A program made the translations under genes and the position numbers. From Thuidium tamariscinum (lineage: Eukaryota; Streptophyta; Bryopsida; Hypnales; Thuidiaceae): a stretch of 64,000 bases of DNA. Below, in pieces: positions 10,673-22,589 of the stretch. The stretch is taken from positions 1,180,501 to 1,244,500 of the forward strand of contig OZ019759.1 of NCBI GenBank assembly GCA_947034885.2, given 5' to 3'. The stretch's first letter is position 1, and every line of letters begins with the position of its first letter. Below the pieces are notes generated by a model that saw only the letters and a program-made list of their open reading frames with translations, was not told the origin of the DNA and did not search any database.

Positions 10673-13519
10673 ATGGAGACACCAGTTACAAATGAGTTTG
10701 AAGTTCTGTTACCAACCTTACCGGTTGGAGTAGCCGCTTGTGAGGGTGTTCCTCGCTCTTCCTGGATGACTAAAGGGGTAATCCTTACAAACAAAGCAGG
10801 GGCAGAAGTAGCAAGAGCAATTTGTCACAACGTTGATGCAAACCTTGTCATCGACATGGATGGAAAGCCTCTTGGTGATGACCGTGTTGCAGTTCAAATT
10901 GCACAGTCTTTGAGTGAAGCCGATGTTCCATCATCTTGGATGTAGTCAATGCGTTCGTGGCATATTTCAAGGGTCTTCCTCAGAGGTGCTAGCTTGTTTG
11001 ATCATGATCAGACGCATATATTCAAGACTGCAGCAAGTGCATTTGCACGCCGTGTTCGAACAGGAGTTCGTTCTTATGAGACTTCTCGGGAAAAGAAAGT
11101 GCCCGAAAATCCTCCTAAGAAAGAATCCCTTCTTATAAAACGCGCAGTTACTAAGGTTTCTACGATGATTTGTTGCAGGCAGAATTGTTTGCAACCATTT
11201 CCTCGTGGAGAGATTGAAGCCATTCGTTCACAACTCTATGTTCATGGTGGTGTTTACCATCGTCAATCATGCTTACTTGGTGTGTACAAGCAAATTCACC
11301 ATGACTCTAATGGAAGGGAGATGATCACTTTGGCATCTCGTGAGGTTTGTCCTACTGCTTGGTGTATCATTCATGGAGTGCACAAGTCTACCTTCTATAG
11401 GTATACAGAACAAGCTAGAAATGGGAAACAACCTGAGCACCACGGTAATGTTGGTTTGAAGAAGCCTCGCACACATACAATACAAGCAACTGCCACTCTT
11501 CGATTGCTTCTTGACAGTTGCACAGACCAAATGCCACACAAATCAAGGACCCTTCAGTCTGGATAAAAATTTCCTTCTATGGTCCTTCCTTCAGCATTTC
11601 GGTGGAACGAAACGTTGCCGGAGATTAATAACGTGAATTCAACATTCCAGTTGCAACGAATTTCAACAAGTGGACTAAGCAACATCCGTCGTGTTTCTTT
11701 TCCACAATATGCTCCAAAGGCTCGTGGCGACAGCTTTTCTCGTTGTGGACAATGTGATAGATTGAAGCAGTTGAAGAACGCTTGTACTCCACGTTCGCAC
11801 GCTCAAGAAGTGTGGACTAAAAAATTGAAAGTTCACCTTGCTGGGCAGCAAGCACATCGAGAATTGTATTATGCAAATCGCATGATGTCTGAGAAGAGCC
11901 CCAATAGAATGCTGACCATTATTCATGACAAAATGGATCACTCTAAGACCGCTTCCCCACATTATTCTCACAAGAATAAAGGAACTGATTCTTTTATGAA
12001 GATGCCTCTTTTTGTTACAGGCATGATTGCTCATGGGCATGGAGACGTTCGATATGCTCATTATGGATTGGATATCTTCCCCACTGACTCTAACCACACA
12101 GTTGGATCCATTGCAAAATTGTTGCGTGATTTGGAGTCTGAACCTAAGGTTTCATCTCGAAAGTTGTTCATGAAGGATGATCCTATTCATCCATTATCCA
12201 TAGCAATTTTAGAAGGCTCTGAGATGTGTGAAGATTCTCTTGCTCCACCTACTCAGGAAGTCATTCAACCTGAAAGTCTTCCTCCAGTATTGACCCTCCA
12301 ATTGGACAATGCTTCCGGCGACAATAAAAATCGTTGGGTTTTTGCATTTTGCTCTCTCCTCGTCCATAGAGCTGTATTTCGCGAAATATATATCAATTTC
12401 CTCATTGTTGGGCACACTCATGAGGACATTGATGCTCTCTTTGGTAGGTGGAGCACCAAATTGAAGACAAATGACTACCCTACAATTCCAAGGTTGATGA
12501 AGTCGTTTATGGATTGCAAAATGCAACCCGTGATTCTACATTTTATTGAAGAGGTTCCCAATTTCAAAGGATTTGTAGAAGGATTCTTGCATACGGGTGA
12601 TGATTCACTACAAGGTCACTCTCAAGCTCAACAATTCAAATTTTATAAAGACTCCACTGGATGGCCTTTGATGCAGTACAAAATTCTTTGTACAGATGGC
12701 GAGTGGTTGCCGAAGGAAGGTGGAGGGATTCGTTTGTGGAAAGAGACGGTAGATGGACGCCCCAAAGTTCCAAGGGGCAATCCAAAACCTTTGGCTCCAC
12801 AACTCATGCGTTGTTTTGACGAGGTCCGTAAGGGTTTAGATGGCTACATTGATTTGTGGAGTGCGATGGGTAATCAAGATTTATCTGGAGAATTTCGAAG
12901 GAAGATTGAGCTAGTGAAGAGATATTGGGAAGGTGTGTCAAGCGCGTTGCTTGAACCACTTGTGGGACGTGCGACCTTGCGAGATGGATTTTGGCCAAAT
13001 TCAATCACCTCGAATGAGGAAGTAGATCAATACCTCAATGATGGCACAATGCGTGAGGAATATGCAGAAGATGCACCCTTTGTGGGTCGTAGACGAGATC
13101 GTCCCCTTCCTTCATTCCGTGTTGGCCGTGATGTGTATGTAGGTTATTTTGTCGTTGTACGTCCAGCTAATGGTGATCTTCGTCCATTTTGGCTTGCTCG
13201 AGCATTGACAAATCCTAATCCAGATCCCGCGCATATCAATTTCATTCAACTCCAATATTGGACACCTACATCTTTTCAACATATTGATGAGAACACCTAT
13301 ATTGGTTGGGATACAAAACAAGGGAATTCTTGGTGCAAAGACAAGGCTATATCCTCAAGTTGGACACACACAGATTGCATCATGACGGCATGGAAGCCGC
13401 GTGTGAGAGCAGGGACTGTAGATCCCAAGGTCAAAATTCCCAAGACCCAAATTGATATCATCAAGGCATCTGTAGATGCATACATGGCCAATGAAGGCAA
13501 CAATGCGTCATCGGCATGA
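10673..13519 (+). pseudogene. DUF7869-type candidate transposase, element 1 copy
   Basis: One uninterrupted frame of 949 codons broken only by TAG at 10943-10945 and TAA at 11564-11566. The element 2 copy has TGG and GAA at these two sites. The N-terminal half has a Cys-rich segment (C-C-R-Q-N-C) and many His residues. The core has L-Q-L-D-N followed by D-N-K-N-R-W-V-F-A-F, and then H-T-H-E-D-I-D-A-L-F, the signature I associate with DUF7869 proteins. The C-terminal 200 aa (G-Y-F-V-V-V-R-P, P-F-W-L-A-R-A-L) looks like a small barrel domain. Length is identical to the copy at 35153, with no indel. Role as transposase is inference from the acidic motifs and from its constant position beside the right TIR. 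The ATG follows a splice acceptor by one base. Confidence 0.8.
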
Positions 13520-14114
13520 AGATGTTTAGTATATAGATATAGGAATCGAATAGCTATTATTAAAAATTTATAGATTAGTCTTAAAATAATCCTAGTAAAA
13601 AAACAGAAAAAAAAATTACTAGTATTAGTTTTGTATGTTCATATGTTATTCTCTATATTGTCTTTTGAAAAATAAAATTACCAAAAAAAAAAAAAAAAGA
13701 ACAAAAATAGATTAGCTAGACTAAATACCTACAAGTTGTCAGCAATGTTTTTTATTTAGTTTATTGTATTGATTTGCATTTTGAAATGAAATGATGGATT
13801 TTGCTCAACAGAAACATGTGTACCATTATGGTCTTTGTTGAATTGAGTTTTTTATGGATTCTTTGTTATATTGTCATTATTTATATTTCTTTATTTTCAA
13901 AGACTGCACGTTATTGTATATCAGAATTGTATATTAATTCTAAACTTCCTATGTGTATTCAATATACAATGTATGAACCTATAGAATTCATTTATTCCTT
14001 TGATTTTTTTTCAATAAATTTAGTTCCTTTTTGTCTCAATTTATTGAATTGTCTGAAATTAATGACTCCTTTTTATTTCTAAATTTAGAAACACTACTAA
14101 AATGAGACTCCTCA

Positions 14115-14141
14115 TTTTCCCAATTTAATGAATATGGCCTT
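14115..14141. repeat. Right TIR of element 1
   Basis: Differs at one of 27 positions from the right TIR of element 2. It ends GAATATGGCCTT. The sequence beyond it has no similarity to the right flank of element 2, which fixes the element boundary. Confidence 0.9.
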
Positions 14142-14154
14142 ATATAAAGAATCT

Positions 14155-15755
14155 AGAATTGATGAGTGGTTGGTGTGTTCGATCGATATGATCTAACACG
14201 TAAAAATAATAAAAAAATTGGTGAATGGTTGGTGTGTTAGATTGATATAATCTAATACTGAAAAAAAAAGTATAATTCAAGAATAGTTGGTGTGTAAGAC
14301 CAATAGGATCTAACACGAAAGAAAATGTATAATTGGTGAATGGTTTGTGTGTGTTAGATTGAAATGACCTCACACACACAATAAACTTGGAATTCGTGAC
14401 TGGTTGACCATGTGTTAGTTTGATATGATCTAACAGATAATGAAAATGAAGAATTAATGAGTGGTTGGTGCGTTCGATCGATATGATCTAACACATAAAA
14501 ATAATAAGAAATTGGTGACTAGTTGGTGTGTTAGATTGATATAATCTAATACTTCAAATGAAAGTATAATTGGAGAATAGTGGGTGTGTTAGATCAATAT
14601 GATCTTACACGGAAGAAAATGTAAAATTGGTGAATGGATTGTGTGTGTTAGATCGATATGATCTAATACACACAAAAAAATTTGGAATTCGTGAATGGTT
14701 GACCGTGTGTTAGTTTGATATGATCTAATACATAAAAAAAATGTAGAATTGATGAGTGGTTGGTGTGTTCGATTGATATGATCTAACACATAAAAATAAT
14801 AAAAAATTGGTGAATGGTTGGTGTGTTAGATTAATATAATCTAATACTTCAAAGAAAAGTATAATTGGAGAATAGTTGGTGTGTTAGATCAATATGATCT
14901 TACACGGAAGAAAATGTAAAATTGGTGAATGGATTGTGTGTGTTAGATCGATATGATCTAAAACACACAATAAATTTGGAATTCATGAATGGTTGACTGT
15001 GTGTTAGTTTGATATGATCTAACAGATAGAGGAATGTAGAATTGATGAGTGGTTGGTGTGTTCGATCGATATGATCTAACACGTAAAAATAATAAAAAAT
15101 TGGTGAATGGTTGGTGTGTTAGATTAATATAATCTAATACTTCAAAGAAAAGTATAATTGGAGAATAGTTGGTGTGTTAGATCAATATGATCTTACACGG
15201 AAGAAAATGTAAAATTGGTGAATGGATTGTGTGTGTTAGATCGATATGATCTAACACACACAAAAAATTTGGAATTCGTGAATGGTTGATTGTGTGTTAG
15301 TTTGATATGATCTAACAGATAGAGGAATGTAGAATTGATGAGTGGTTGGTGTGTTCGATCGATATGATCTAACACGTAAAAATAATAAGACATTAGTGAC
15401 TAGTTGGTGTGTTAGATTGATATACTCGAACACTGAAAAATAAAGTATAATTGGAGAATAGTTGGTGTGTAAGATCAATAGGATCTAACACAAAAGAAAA
15501 TGTATAATTGGTGAATGGTTTGTGTGTGTTAGATTGAAATGACCTCACACACACAATAAACTTGGAATTCGTGACTGGTTGACTGTGTATTAGTTTGATA
15601 TGATCTAATACATAAGAAAAATGTAGAATTGATGAGTGGTTGGTGTGTTCGATAGATATGTTCTAACACATAAAAATAATAAGAAATTGGTGACTAGTTG
15701 GTGTGTTAGATTAATATAATCTAATATTTAAAAAAAGTATAATTGGTGAATGGTT
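14155..15755. repeat. Satellite with 294-bp higher-order period
   Basis: About 5.4 copies of a 293-295 bp unit, phased by GATGAGTGGTTGGTG at 14161, 14456, 14751, 15044, 15337 and 15631. Each unit has five diverged sub-repeats of about 59 bp, and each sub-repeat contains an imperfect palindrome of the form GTTAGATCGATATGATCTAA. The array starts 14 bp outside the right TIR of element 1. The open frames on its minus strand are only the repeat read as protein. Confidence 0.95.
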
Positions 15756-16189
15756 GAATGAGAAATGACAAACTAATTAAAGTCATATTCTAGTCATTAA
15801 TATTTTGGTCTTTTAAATTTGGCAATTCATAAAAATTATACACATGCAAAAGAATCTTGAGAAGTATTATCACTAATTTTTTCTTCTTCTTATGCCTTCT
15901 TTTGATACTAGATGGATATTTAAAATAGTTCTTCGTCCATTATTTATTCAAAAATCAACTAATACAGGAATTTCCATAAGGGTTGCCTTCAAAACTTTTA
16001 TGCAATTCCATATTACGGTTGGTTTAGAGTTACAATGAAAGTGTCCATGCCGGGCGGGAACGGTTGACATGGCATCTTCAACTTTAATTCAAATTTGGTG
16101 ATTCAAATAGCCACAACCTTATTTATAGTATTGAAACTAGGAATGCGGGCAGCAACATGGTCTGTCCACTACACCCCCACTACGCCTTA

Positions 16190-16340
16190 CTAAGTCCACT
16201 CCTAATCTGGTATGATCCAGATCATCACATTAACAAACCTGACTAGTTGACTGCTGTCCACTACCCGCCCACTAAGTCCCCTCCTAATCTGGTATAATCC
16301 AGATAAGCCACATTAAAACACCTGACCAGTTGACTTGCTA
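16190..16340. repeat. Two-copy direct repeat
   Basis: A unit of about 75-85 bp occurs twice, sharing CCTAATCTGGTATGATCCAG, a CACATTAA stretch and CCTGACTAGTTGACT with few differences. It lies in the 5' subterminal region of the hAT element. Confidence 0.85.
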
Positions 16341-16516
16341 CTTACTGGTTGATCTCAATCGGTCAACCCAAAACCGCACGATCAAGATCGGGAGATGGCA
16401 CGCTTGTTGTGTTCATTTGATTAATACATTTTAGTAATTTGGAATACTGTTTTTGAACTATGTACGTTCTGGTTTTGCCAAAAGTGTATGGGGTCTAGTG
16501 TACTTCAACCCACAAT

Positions 16517-19500
16517 GTGAATGGTAGTGACACGCCTATAGTCGACAATAATCTTTCAAATGGAAGAAACACACCTTGTGCTCCCGTTGCAGCGCAAGAA
16601 GGTTCATGTACACCGCGGGGAGAAGTTGTTGTAGCTTCTCAAGTGAATCGAAATTCAGAAAGGTCCGATGAACGTGAAACTCCGAGGACATCAAGTAGTA
16701 GGCCTCAGATACAAAGCAGGCTAGCGGATGGCTTTGATGAAGCAAGCAGACGGAACTTGAATGCGGTGTGGGCCAATTTCTTTTATACAGCAAACATACC
16801 ATTTTCTGTAGCACGGAATCTAGCATTTAAAGAAGCGGTGAAGAAAACGGCTGAGTTCAAGAAACCGTACTTGCCACCATCATATCACGAATTACACCAT
16901 AAATTACTTGATCAAGCAAAGGCAGACATCGAGGAAAAGCTGCACAAGAGGACGGATGACAACATTCGAAAATTTGGAGCAACATTGTCTATTGATGGAT
17001 GGAGCTCGGTTAAAAATCGACCATTGATAAATGGCATGCTTGTGTCTTGTGCAGGTGAACAATACATTAAATCAGTAGATGCAAGTGGAATTGAGAAAAA
17101 TGCAGCATATGTGGCGTCTGTGTTGGAGGACTTCCTTAAAGAAGTAGGTCCCCACAATGTGGTGCAAGTGACTATGGATAATACAGCTACAAATCCAGCA
17201 GCTTGGAAATTGCTAGCTCCCAAATATTCACACATCTTTCTACAAGGTTGTGTGGTACACATCGTGAACTTGTTGAAAGATTGGGGGAAGGAAGAATGGA
17301 TAAAGCAGCAAGTGACTAAAAGTCAAAGGATAGTGAGGTTCTTCAAGAAGAGGCAAATGCCACTTGCGATATTTCGGAAATATGAGACAAAGTACAGCTT
17401 GTTGAATCCAGCGGAAACAAGGTTTGCCTCTAACTTCATCATGATTGAGTGGTTGTTGAAGGTCAAGGGTCCATTACAACAAAATGTGATGGACCCACAA
17501 TGGGAAGAGTACGTGAAGAAATTAGGGAACAAGGACAAAAGAAAAGCTCACCTATTGTCTCGAGACGTGAAGAAGATAATAGTAGATGAACATTTTTGGA
17601 GGTGTTGCAAGAATTTCGAGGATTTGGTGGCTCCCATTTATACAGGGCTACGTGATCTGGATGTGAAGACACCATGCATAGGCAAGGTATATTATATTGT
17701 GAAGAAATTTGAGAAGCATATCTTCTCTTTGCAGAAAGAGCCCTTCAATTTGGCCCCGCATCTGGCCTTTCCATTGGAAAAGGCCTTTGAAGACCGGTAC
17801 AAAATGCTACATACAGATCTACATTATGCAAGCGCTCTTTTGAACCCATATCTTCTTCACGATACGGAATTGGCTGACAATCCAGATGCAACTGAAGCAT
17901 GCAAGTGTGTCTTTAGGCAAATTTGTGACCCAAAGCAATATACGGATGTTGTGAAGGAATTTATGGCGTTTTGACTTCGAGAACCTCCATTCCACGAGAT
18001 GTTGGAGCCCAGTGAACAAAAGTTATCGCCGCACGCTTGGTAGGATTTTGAAGGCGCATGCGGAAAGCTGATAGCACCAATTGCAAAGAGGATATTGGCT
18101 CAACCGGTTTCCTCATCTTCATGTGAACGTAATTGGAGTAGCTATTCTTTCGTTCACAACAAATCTCGGAATCAATTGACGACCAAAAGAACTAATGATT
18201 TGGTGTATGTATATACCAATTCCAAAGTCCTCGATGCATCAAAAGAAAAGGATGAAAAGAAGTGGTACAACAACAACGTGAATTTGGAAGAAGCAGAGGA
18301 TTTAGAGGACTCAGAGGGGCTGATTTTGGAAGATGAAGATGGTGAAGATGGTGATTCTCTTTTTGATGATCCAGATCCTATGGACGATGACAGTGATGAC
18401 GATGATAATGAAAGGTTTGAGATGCCCAACCAAATCAATGAAGATTTGGGAATCAATGATCGAAAGACTAGAGACCCCTTTGCCTTTCATTCGAATGATG
18501 ACTATTGTGTGAATGATGAAGATATACCTTCAATAGTCAAATATGTGGATGGAATTGGATATATGACTAGCCAAAACCTTTTAGCAAACAAGGATGATAG
18601 TCATATACAAATAGGAGAGAAGAATGGGACAACCGTTATCAATGATGGAATCTTGCAAATAGATGAAGTCATTCCAATTTCTAAATCTCCATCTACAACA
18701 ATGGCAAAAGCGAGGGAGAATATTGAAGCCAATGACAACGGAGGATGTGGGATGAAGGTCCAAATACAAATGGACAACACAAGGGTTGATTCAATAGGGA
18801 TATTGGCGACGAAGGGAAATGGGGAACCAAATATCCCAAATCCTAAATCACATGAAGTCAAGGAGAATGTACATTCTACTTTGATGGAATCCGAAAGTCC
18901 AACGTTTCTCCGCAATGGCAAAAGGAAGAAGGAGTTCATGCGAGACCCCTTACTACCACCACGTAGTGCTCCTCCACGTGCACTTTTTAAGGCCACAAGT
19001 ACAACTGTAGGTGGTTTAGGAACTTCGCATCTTAAAGAACAACATTTGAGCGGTTTGAAAGAAATGCGGTTTGACATCAGTCAAAGGAAAGCCCTCTCAT
19101 CACATAGCAATGATGATAACGATGAGACATTGGCTTCACTACTCCCTTGGCAACGTGGCACTACAAAATTGTTGCATCCTACGTCGCAATCTTCAAATGC
19201 AAAGAAGATAACTTTGAATAGGGAGCCAGAAGACAGACCACCAATGGTGAAAGAATCCACTAAAGTCCATTGGACAAGAGTAATGGAGCCTTTTGTAATG
19301 TCCCCATCCAAAAAACAAAATGTGGGTAGAACCCCCCTTGATGCAAGTCTCCATATTTCAAAGAAGAAATTAAAGTCGGTTACTTGCGTTGAAGAAGGCA
19401 TTGGGAAGGCCCTATTAAGAGCAAGAAGGGATAAGAAGAAGGGCAAACCAACAAGATCATGTAAAGAAGTACCAAAAGAAGGACATGCAATTGTAGAATC

Positions 19501-19609
19501 TTCATCAGATGATGTGGAGGACACATCCGACGATGAAGATTCTGAATGGAAGAAAGCAGGTGAAAGTAGTGGGGTTGAGGTGAAAGGAGATAGTGATTAC
19601 AATCCTTAG
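16517..19609 (+). pseudogene. hAT-family transposase with two in-frame stops
   Basis: A single frame from 16517 to 19609 with stops at 17972-17974 (TGA) and 18041-18043 (TAG). The first part has the DUF659 core: L-S-I-D-G-W-S-S near codon 155, then M-D-N-T-A and C-V-V-H-I-V-N. After the stops the frame resumes with the hAT dimerisation signature S-S-S-C-E-R-N-W-S near codon 530. A long acidic and Ser-rich tail follows and ends S-S-G-V-E-V-K-G-D. No BED zinc finger is visible, and the frame opens at GTG rather than a good ATG, so a 5' exon may be missing. Because both stops are in phase and there is no shift, the gene is only lightly damaged. A relative with the same tail lies at 63651-64000. 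Confidence 0.9.
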
Positions 19610-20159
19610 AAGCAAAAATGATGTAAGCTTAGGTGTTTAGACGTTCATGCCTCATGATGTGCATATTATATGGAATATTGACAATTTGGCATGTATTGAA
19701 TTGCTTATGTAATGGCAATTGATGGTTGCACCCTTTCATTATAATACAAGTTTATATTTTCAAATTGACATGATCCTTTTTAGAAATTCATTGTCCTTCT
19801 TTAGGAACACAATCAAATAATCTATTTATTCTTTGAAGTATTTGTCATTTTGTCTACTTTGTCTATTCAAGGTGCACTCAACCACTCACCCTTCCTTCCT
19901 TGGCCACTTTAGAAAATGCTGAATTTTTTTGTCTTGCAGAGATCAATCAATTTGCAAATTTTTAATTCATTTTCACAACCAAAGAACTCAAAATAACCAA
20001 TTTAAATTCATTAGGTCAGTTTCTTGAGCACAAAATAGGATACTTCTATTTTTACTTGCATCTTTAAAATAACTTCCTCTGTTGAAGACTGGAAACAATG
20101 GAGTAGTGGACTAGTGGAGATTGGAGAGTTGGAGAATGGCCTTCTATGGCCTTCTCTAG

Positions 20160-20280
20160 TTCTCTCCCCCGCCCGTCCGCCCGTCCGCCATCCCCTGGAC
20201 GGCGCCCGCCATTGCCGACGCATGCGTCCGCTGTGTTCGGTGGTCCGGATTTTGGACGTGATTTTTCTCCGGACGTAACA
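20160..20280. repeat. GC-rich CCGTCCGCC repeats near the hAT 3' end
   Basis: Short repeats of CCGTCCGCC followed by TCCGGATTTTGGACGTGA. The inverse strand resembles 61886-62230, next to the second hAT copy, which is in the opposite orientation. This makes it a likely subterminal region of this hAT family. Short ATCCGGAA direct repeats continue to about 20470 outside it. Confidence 0.6.
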
Positions 20281-20639
20281 ATTTGTCAACCCTACTGAGG
20301 GTAAAATAGGGGCATTTAAAACCAATAATTGAGTGACTGAACCGGAATTTGAATTGAGACAGATCTAGGAAAAGGTGTAATCCGGATCCGGAAAGGAAAT
20401 CCGGAAAGAGTTGAGAGACAGATCTGGAAAGAAGTGACGGATCCGGAACGGTATCCGGAAACCAAGTGGTATTCCGGATTGAGAGTAGTAACTTGGGTGT
20501 TTTTGAGCTAGGAAACCGAAAAACCGAAAAACGCAACTAATAGTAATGTCTGGAATCTCCTGGGACGATATTCCGTGTCATGTTATCATGTTTGGGTATG
20601 ATAAAGGTGCTTTCTGCTAGACTACGCGTATGACAAGGT

Positions 20640-20958
20640 CATCTACAACCATCCTTTAGGATTGATTGTGATGTCTTTGAAGGTTACTTTGTCATAGTTC
20701 ATTCTATAGATGGTAATTTACAACCAATTTGGATTGCACGAGCGTTGTCTAATCCAAATTGTAACCCTGAAAAGCCAAACTGCATCCTCATCCAATACTT
20801 TTGCCCAACTTCAAGGAACCAAGATGTTCAAGACTTTTATATTCGGTGGAATAGTGAAAGATGTTTGCGTTGGAAGGTTGTTGTTGCTGATCTACCAATT
20901 TGGGAAGAAACAAATGCTTTAATGATGGCGTGGAAGTCTCAAATCAAGAAAGTTACTT
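20640..20958 (+). pseudogene. DUF7869 relic, C-terminal domain, part 1
   Basis: The frame reads P-S-F-R-I-D-C-D-V-F-E-G-Y-F-V-I-V, then P-I-W-I-A-R-A-L-S-N-P-N and M-M-A-W-K-S-Q-I-K-K-V-T. It aligns with the last 150 aa of the DUF7869 proteins at 10673 and 35153, at clearly lower identity. It is interrupted at 20959/20960 by the left TIR of element 2, and the frame resumes at 38633. The upstream part is lost or too decayed to follow. Confidence 0.85.
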
Positions 20959-20959
20959 G
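20956..20959. repeat. Target duplication CTTG, left copy
   Basis: CTTG directly before the left TIR. The same four bases follow the right TIR at 38629-38632. Removing the element and one CTTG restores the frame of the host DUF7869 relic, which supports this assignment well beyond a 4-bp match. Confidence 0.85.
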
Positions 20960-20986
20960 AAGGCCATATTCATTAAATTGAGAAAA
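20960..20986. repeat. Left TIR of element 2
   Basis: Twenty-seven bases that are the exact reverse complement of 38602-38628. Similarity stops sharply after the run GAGAAAA. Confidence 0.97.
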
Positions 20987-21468
20987 AATAGTCATATTGA
21001 GACTGTAAGGCCATTAGATTTCAAAGATAAGTTGTTTAAGCCGAAGATAAATGTATGCTAGCCACGCATGTACAAAGCAATTTTGAACTACGAATTGACT
21101 GAAGGCAGCAAAGATCACAAAAATAAAGAGATGAGAATTGTGGAAGTGAACTGTATGTGAGAGGCCGAAAAGTATGTAACATTTATATGAGGTTTCTTTA
21201 CATTAAAGACATTTACTTCCTTGAGAACCCATATATGTACATATGGAACTATTCATCTCACATGTCTATATACTTCACTTCCTAGGAAATGAAATCCGGG
21301 TGAATCTAATGATCAATTCGATGTATTTGTGTAGGAATGTAGAAGCTATGGCTCTTGTAGACCTGTACTTTTGCAAAAATGAAATTGTTTTGTGTATATG
21401 AATTTTTGTTCTATTAATAGTAATGAATTTCTTGAAAGGAATTAGAATCAACAACAAAACAAAATTCG

Positions 21469-22398
21469 CTAACCATTCTTCTTGGATGAAGAACTGCTAC
21501 TTACTGCCTCTAGTGCTTTGAGCTTAGCCAACCCTCTCAGGATATCCTCACGACGAGAGGGCCTGGGCTGATCAGTCACATTCAGATTGGGATTCCACAT
21601 CCCAATCTTCTGTAGTTTGTTGGCCTCCTTCCTATTCTTGCGTTCACTTCGTAGAATGTCGGAGCCTGAAAGAGACCTAGAACTTCGAAGAGGTGGCTTC
21701 AGTAGCGATCTGTTGAGCGTATTTGTGTAGGGGTCTGCAGTTGAGGTAGACCGTATGCCTTTTGATTGCCAATGTTCTCCAAAAACTTCTGCGCGAGAGG
21801 GAGGTACTGAAGAAGGTAAAGATCCACCTCTCGCTGACTCTGATAGAAACGGTTTGGCAAGGCCTTCAAGCTGGCGGCTTCTCCCCGTATTGCATGTCGT
21901 AAATGTGCCTTTCTTCTTCAGTCCACCTCGAGTAGAATCTTCTCCAAGGTCACTGTTGAAGCCAACAGCATCCACAACTGTAGGCGCCACTTCAATTCAA
22001 TCCTTAGGTGGAGGATCCTCAGAATCCCCTTCGGCGTCCGCGTACAACTTCCTTTGTACACTGATCTCCACACAGGGAGTTGGCGACTGCGATCGTAGTC
22101 GGTTGGGTGTGCAGGTCATCCGCTTTGAAAGAGATGGTGAGCAGGCGGGAGTCCTCAACTGACCCATACTTAGTGGACTGTTTACCACACCATCTTCCAA
22201 GTTCCCCTTTGAGAAGTCAATGGCCGTTGAAGCCGCATCTGTGGTATAGCCCAAAACAATAGGCTTCGAATAAGCGGAAGGCAAGCAGCTCCCTCCATCA
22301 GATTCTGATCTTCTGGAGAGCGTTGCGTCCGATCCAGACAATAGACTTCTTGTCAGCGGCTCCGTCCGCCGAAAAAGGTGCATGAAGGACCCTTCAAC
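21469..22398 (-). pseudogene. Ser-rich C-terminal exon of the element 2 minus-strand locus
   Basis: A 310-codon frame that begins at an acceptor (TTCAG before GTT-GAA-GGG) and ends at TAA/TAG near 21469. It is broken by one in-frame TGA at 21999-21997. The product is rich in Ser, Arg and Pro with no recognisable domain and ends S-S-S-S-S-K-K-N-G. The phase fits splicing from the FCP1-like exon if the donor was CAG at 22634-22632, where the present sequence has GGGCGT instead of GT. Alternatively it is a separate gene whose 5' exons I cannot see. Confidence 0.55.
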
Positions 22399-22433
22399 CT
22401 GAAGGAAAGAATAAGGCAAAGAAGTGTATCACA

Positions 22434-22454
22434 TTATCCTCGGCCCAAGGATAA
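22434..22454. repeat. 21-bp palindrome between FCP1-like and Ser-rich exons
   Basis: Copy with a GGCCC-type centre. Its placement in a probable intron matches the intron positions of other copies. Confidence 0.75.
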
Positions 22455-22589
22455 CCAAACAAACGAACCTCACATTGCAGCATATCATAATAGAAGGCCA
22501 GCACTTGGAATCACAAATCAAAACTTTCATATATTACAAATGAATAACATTTACAATTCTGTTCGCATTCTCCTAATGTACAGCAATAT

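Larger units (their letters stand above)
1..14141. mobile_element. Element 1: large TIR transposon, left part outside window
   Basis: Second copy of the element defined at 20960-38628. It has the same divergent gene pair, a ParB/methyltransferase-like gene on minus and a DUF7869-type gene on plus. The spacing between the two start codons is nearly the same (6.5 kb here, 6.6 kb in element 2). Similarity to element 2 downstream of the DUF7869 gene ends abruptly at 14141, at a sequence matching the right TIR of element 2 at 26 of 27 positions (14115-14141). The left TIR should lie about 3.5 kb beyond the left edge of the window, judging from element 2. The central spacer (about 5.6-8.9 kb) is AT-rich and I see little similarity to the equivalent part of element 2. 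Confidence 0.85.
15979..20293. mobile_element. hAT element 1 (ends tentative)
   Basis: It contains the hAT transposase at 16517-19609. The right end is suggested by CAACCCT at 20287-20293, the inverse of CAGGGTTG at the left end of the second hAT copy (61851). A possible left end is AGGGTTG at 15979. I could not find a matching 8-bp target duplication, so the ends are tentative. Confidence 0.45.

Noticed and set aside
14140..15478. Minus-strand frames in the satellite
   Set aside because: They only translate the tandem repeat.
20380..20475. Member of the GGATCC hairpin family
   Set aside because: It has TCCGGATCCGGA and ATCCGGAA direct repeats but no long inverted arms.
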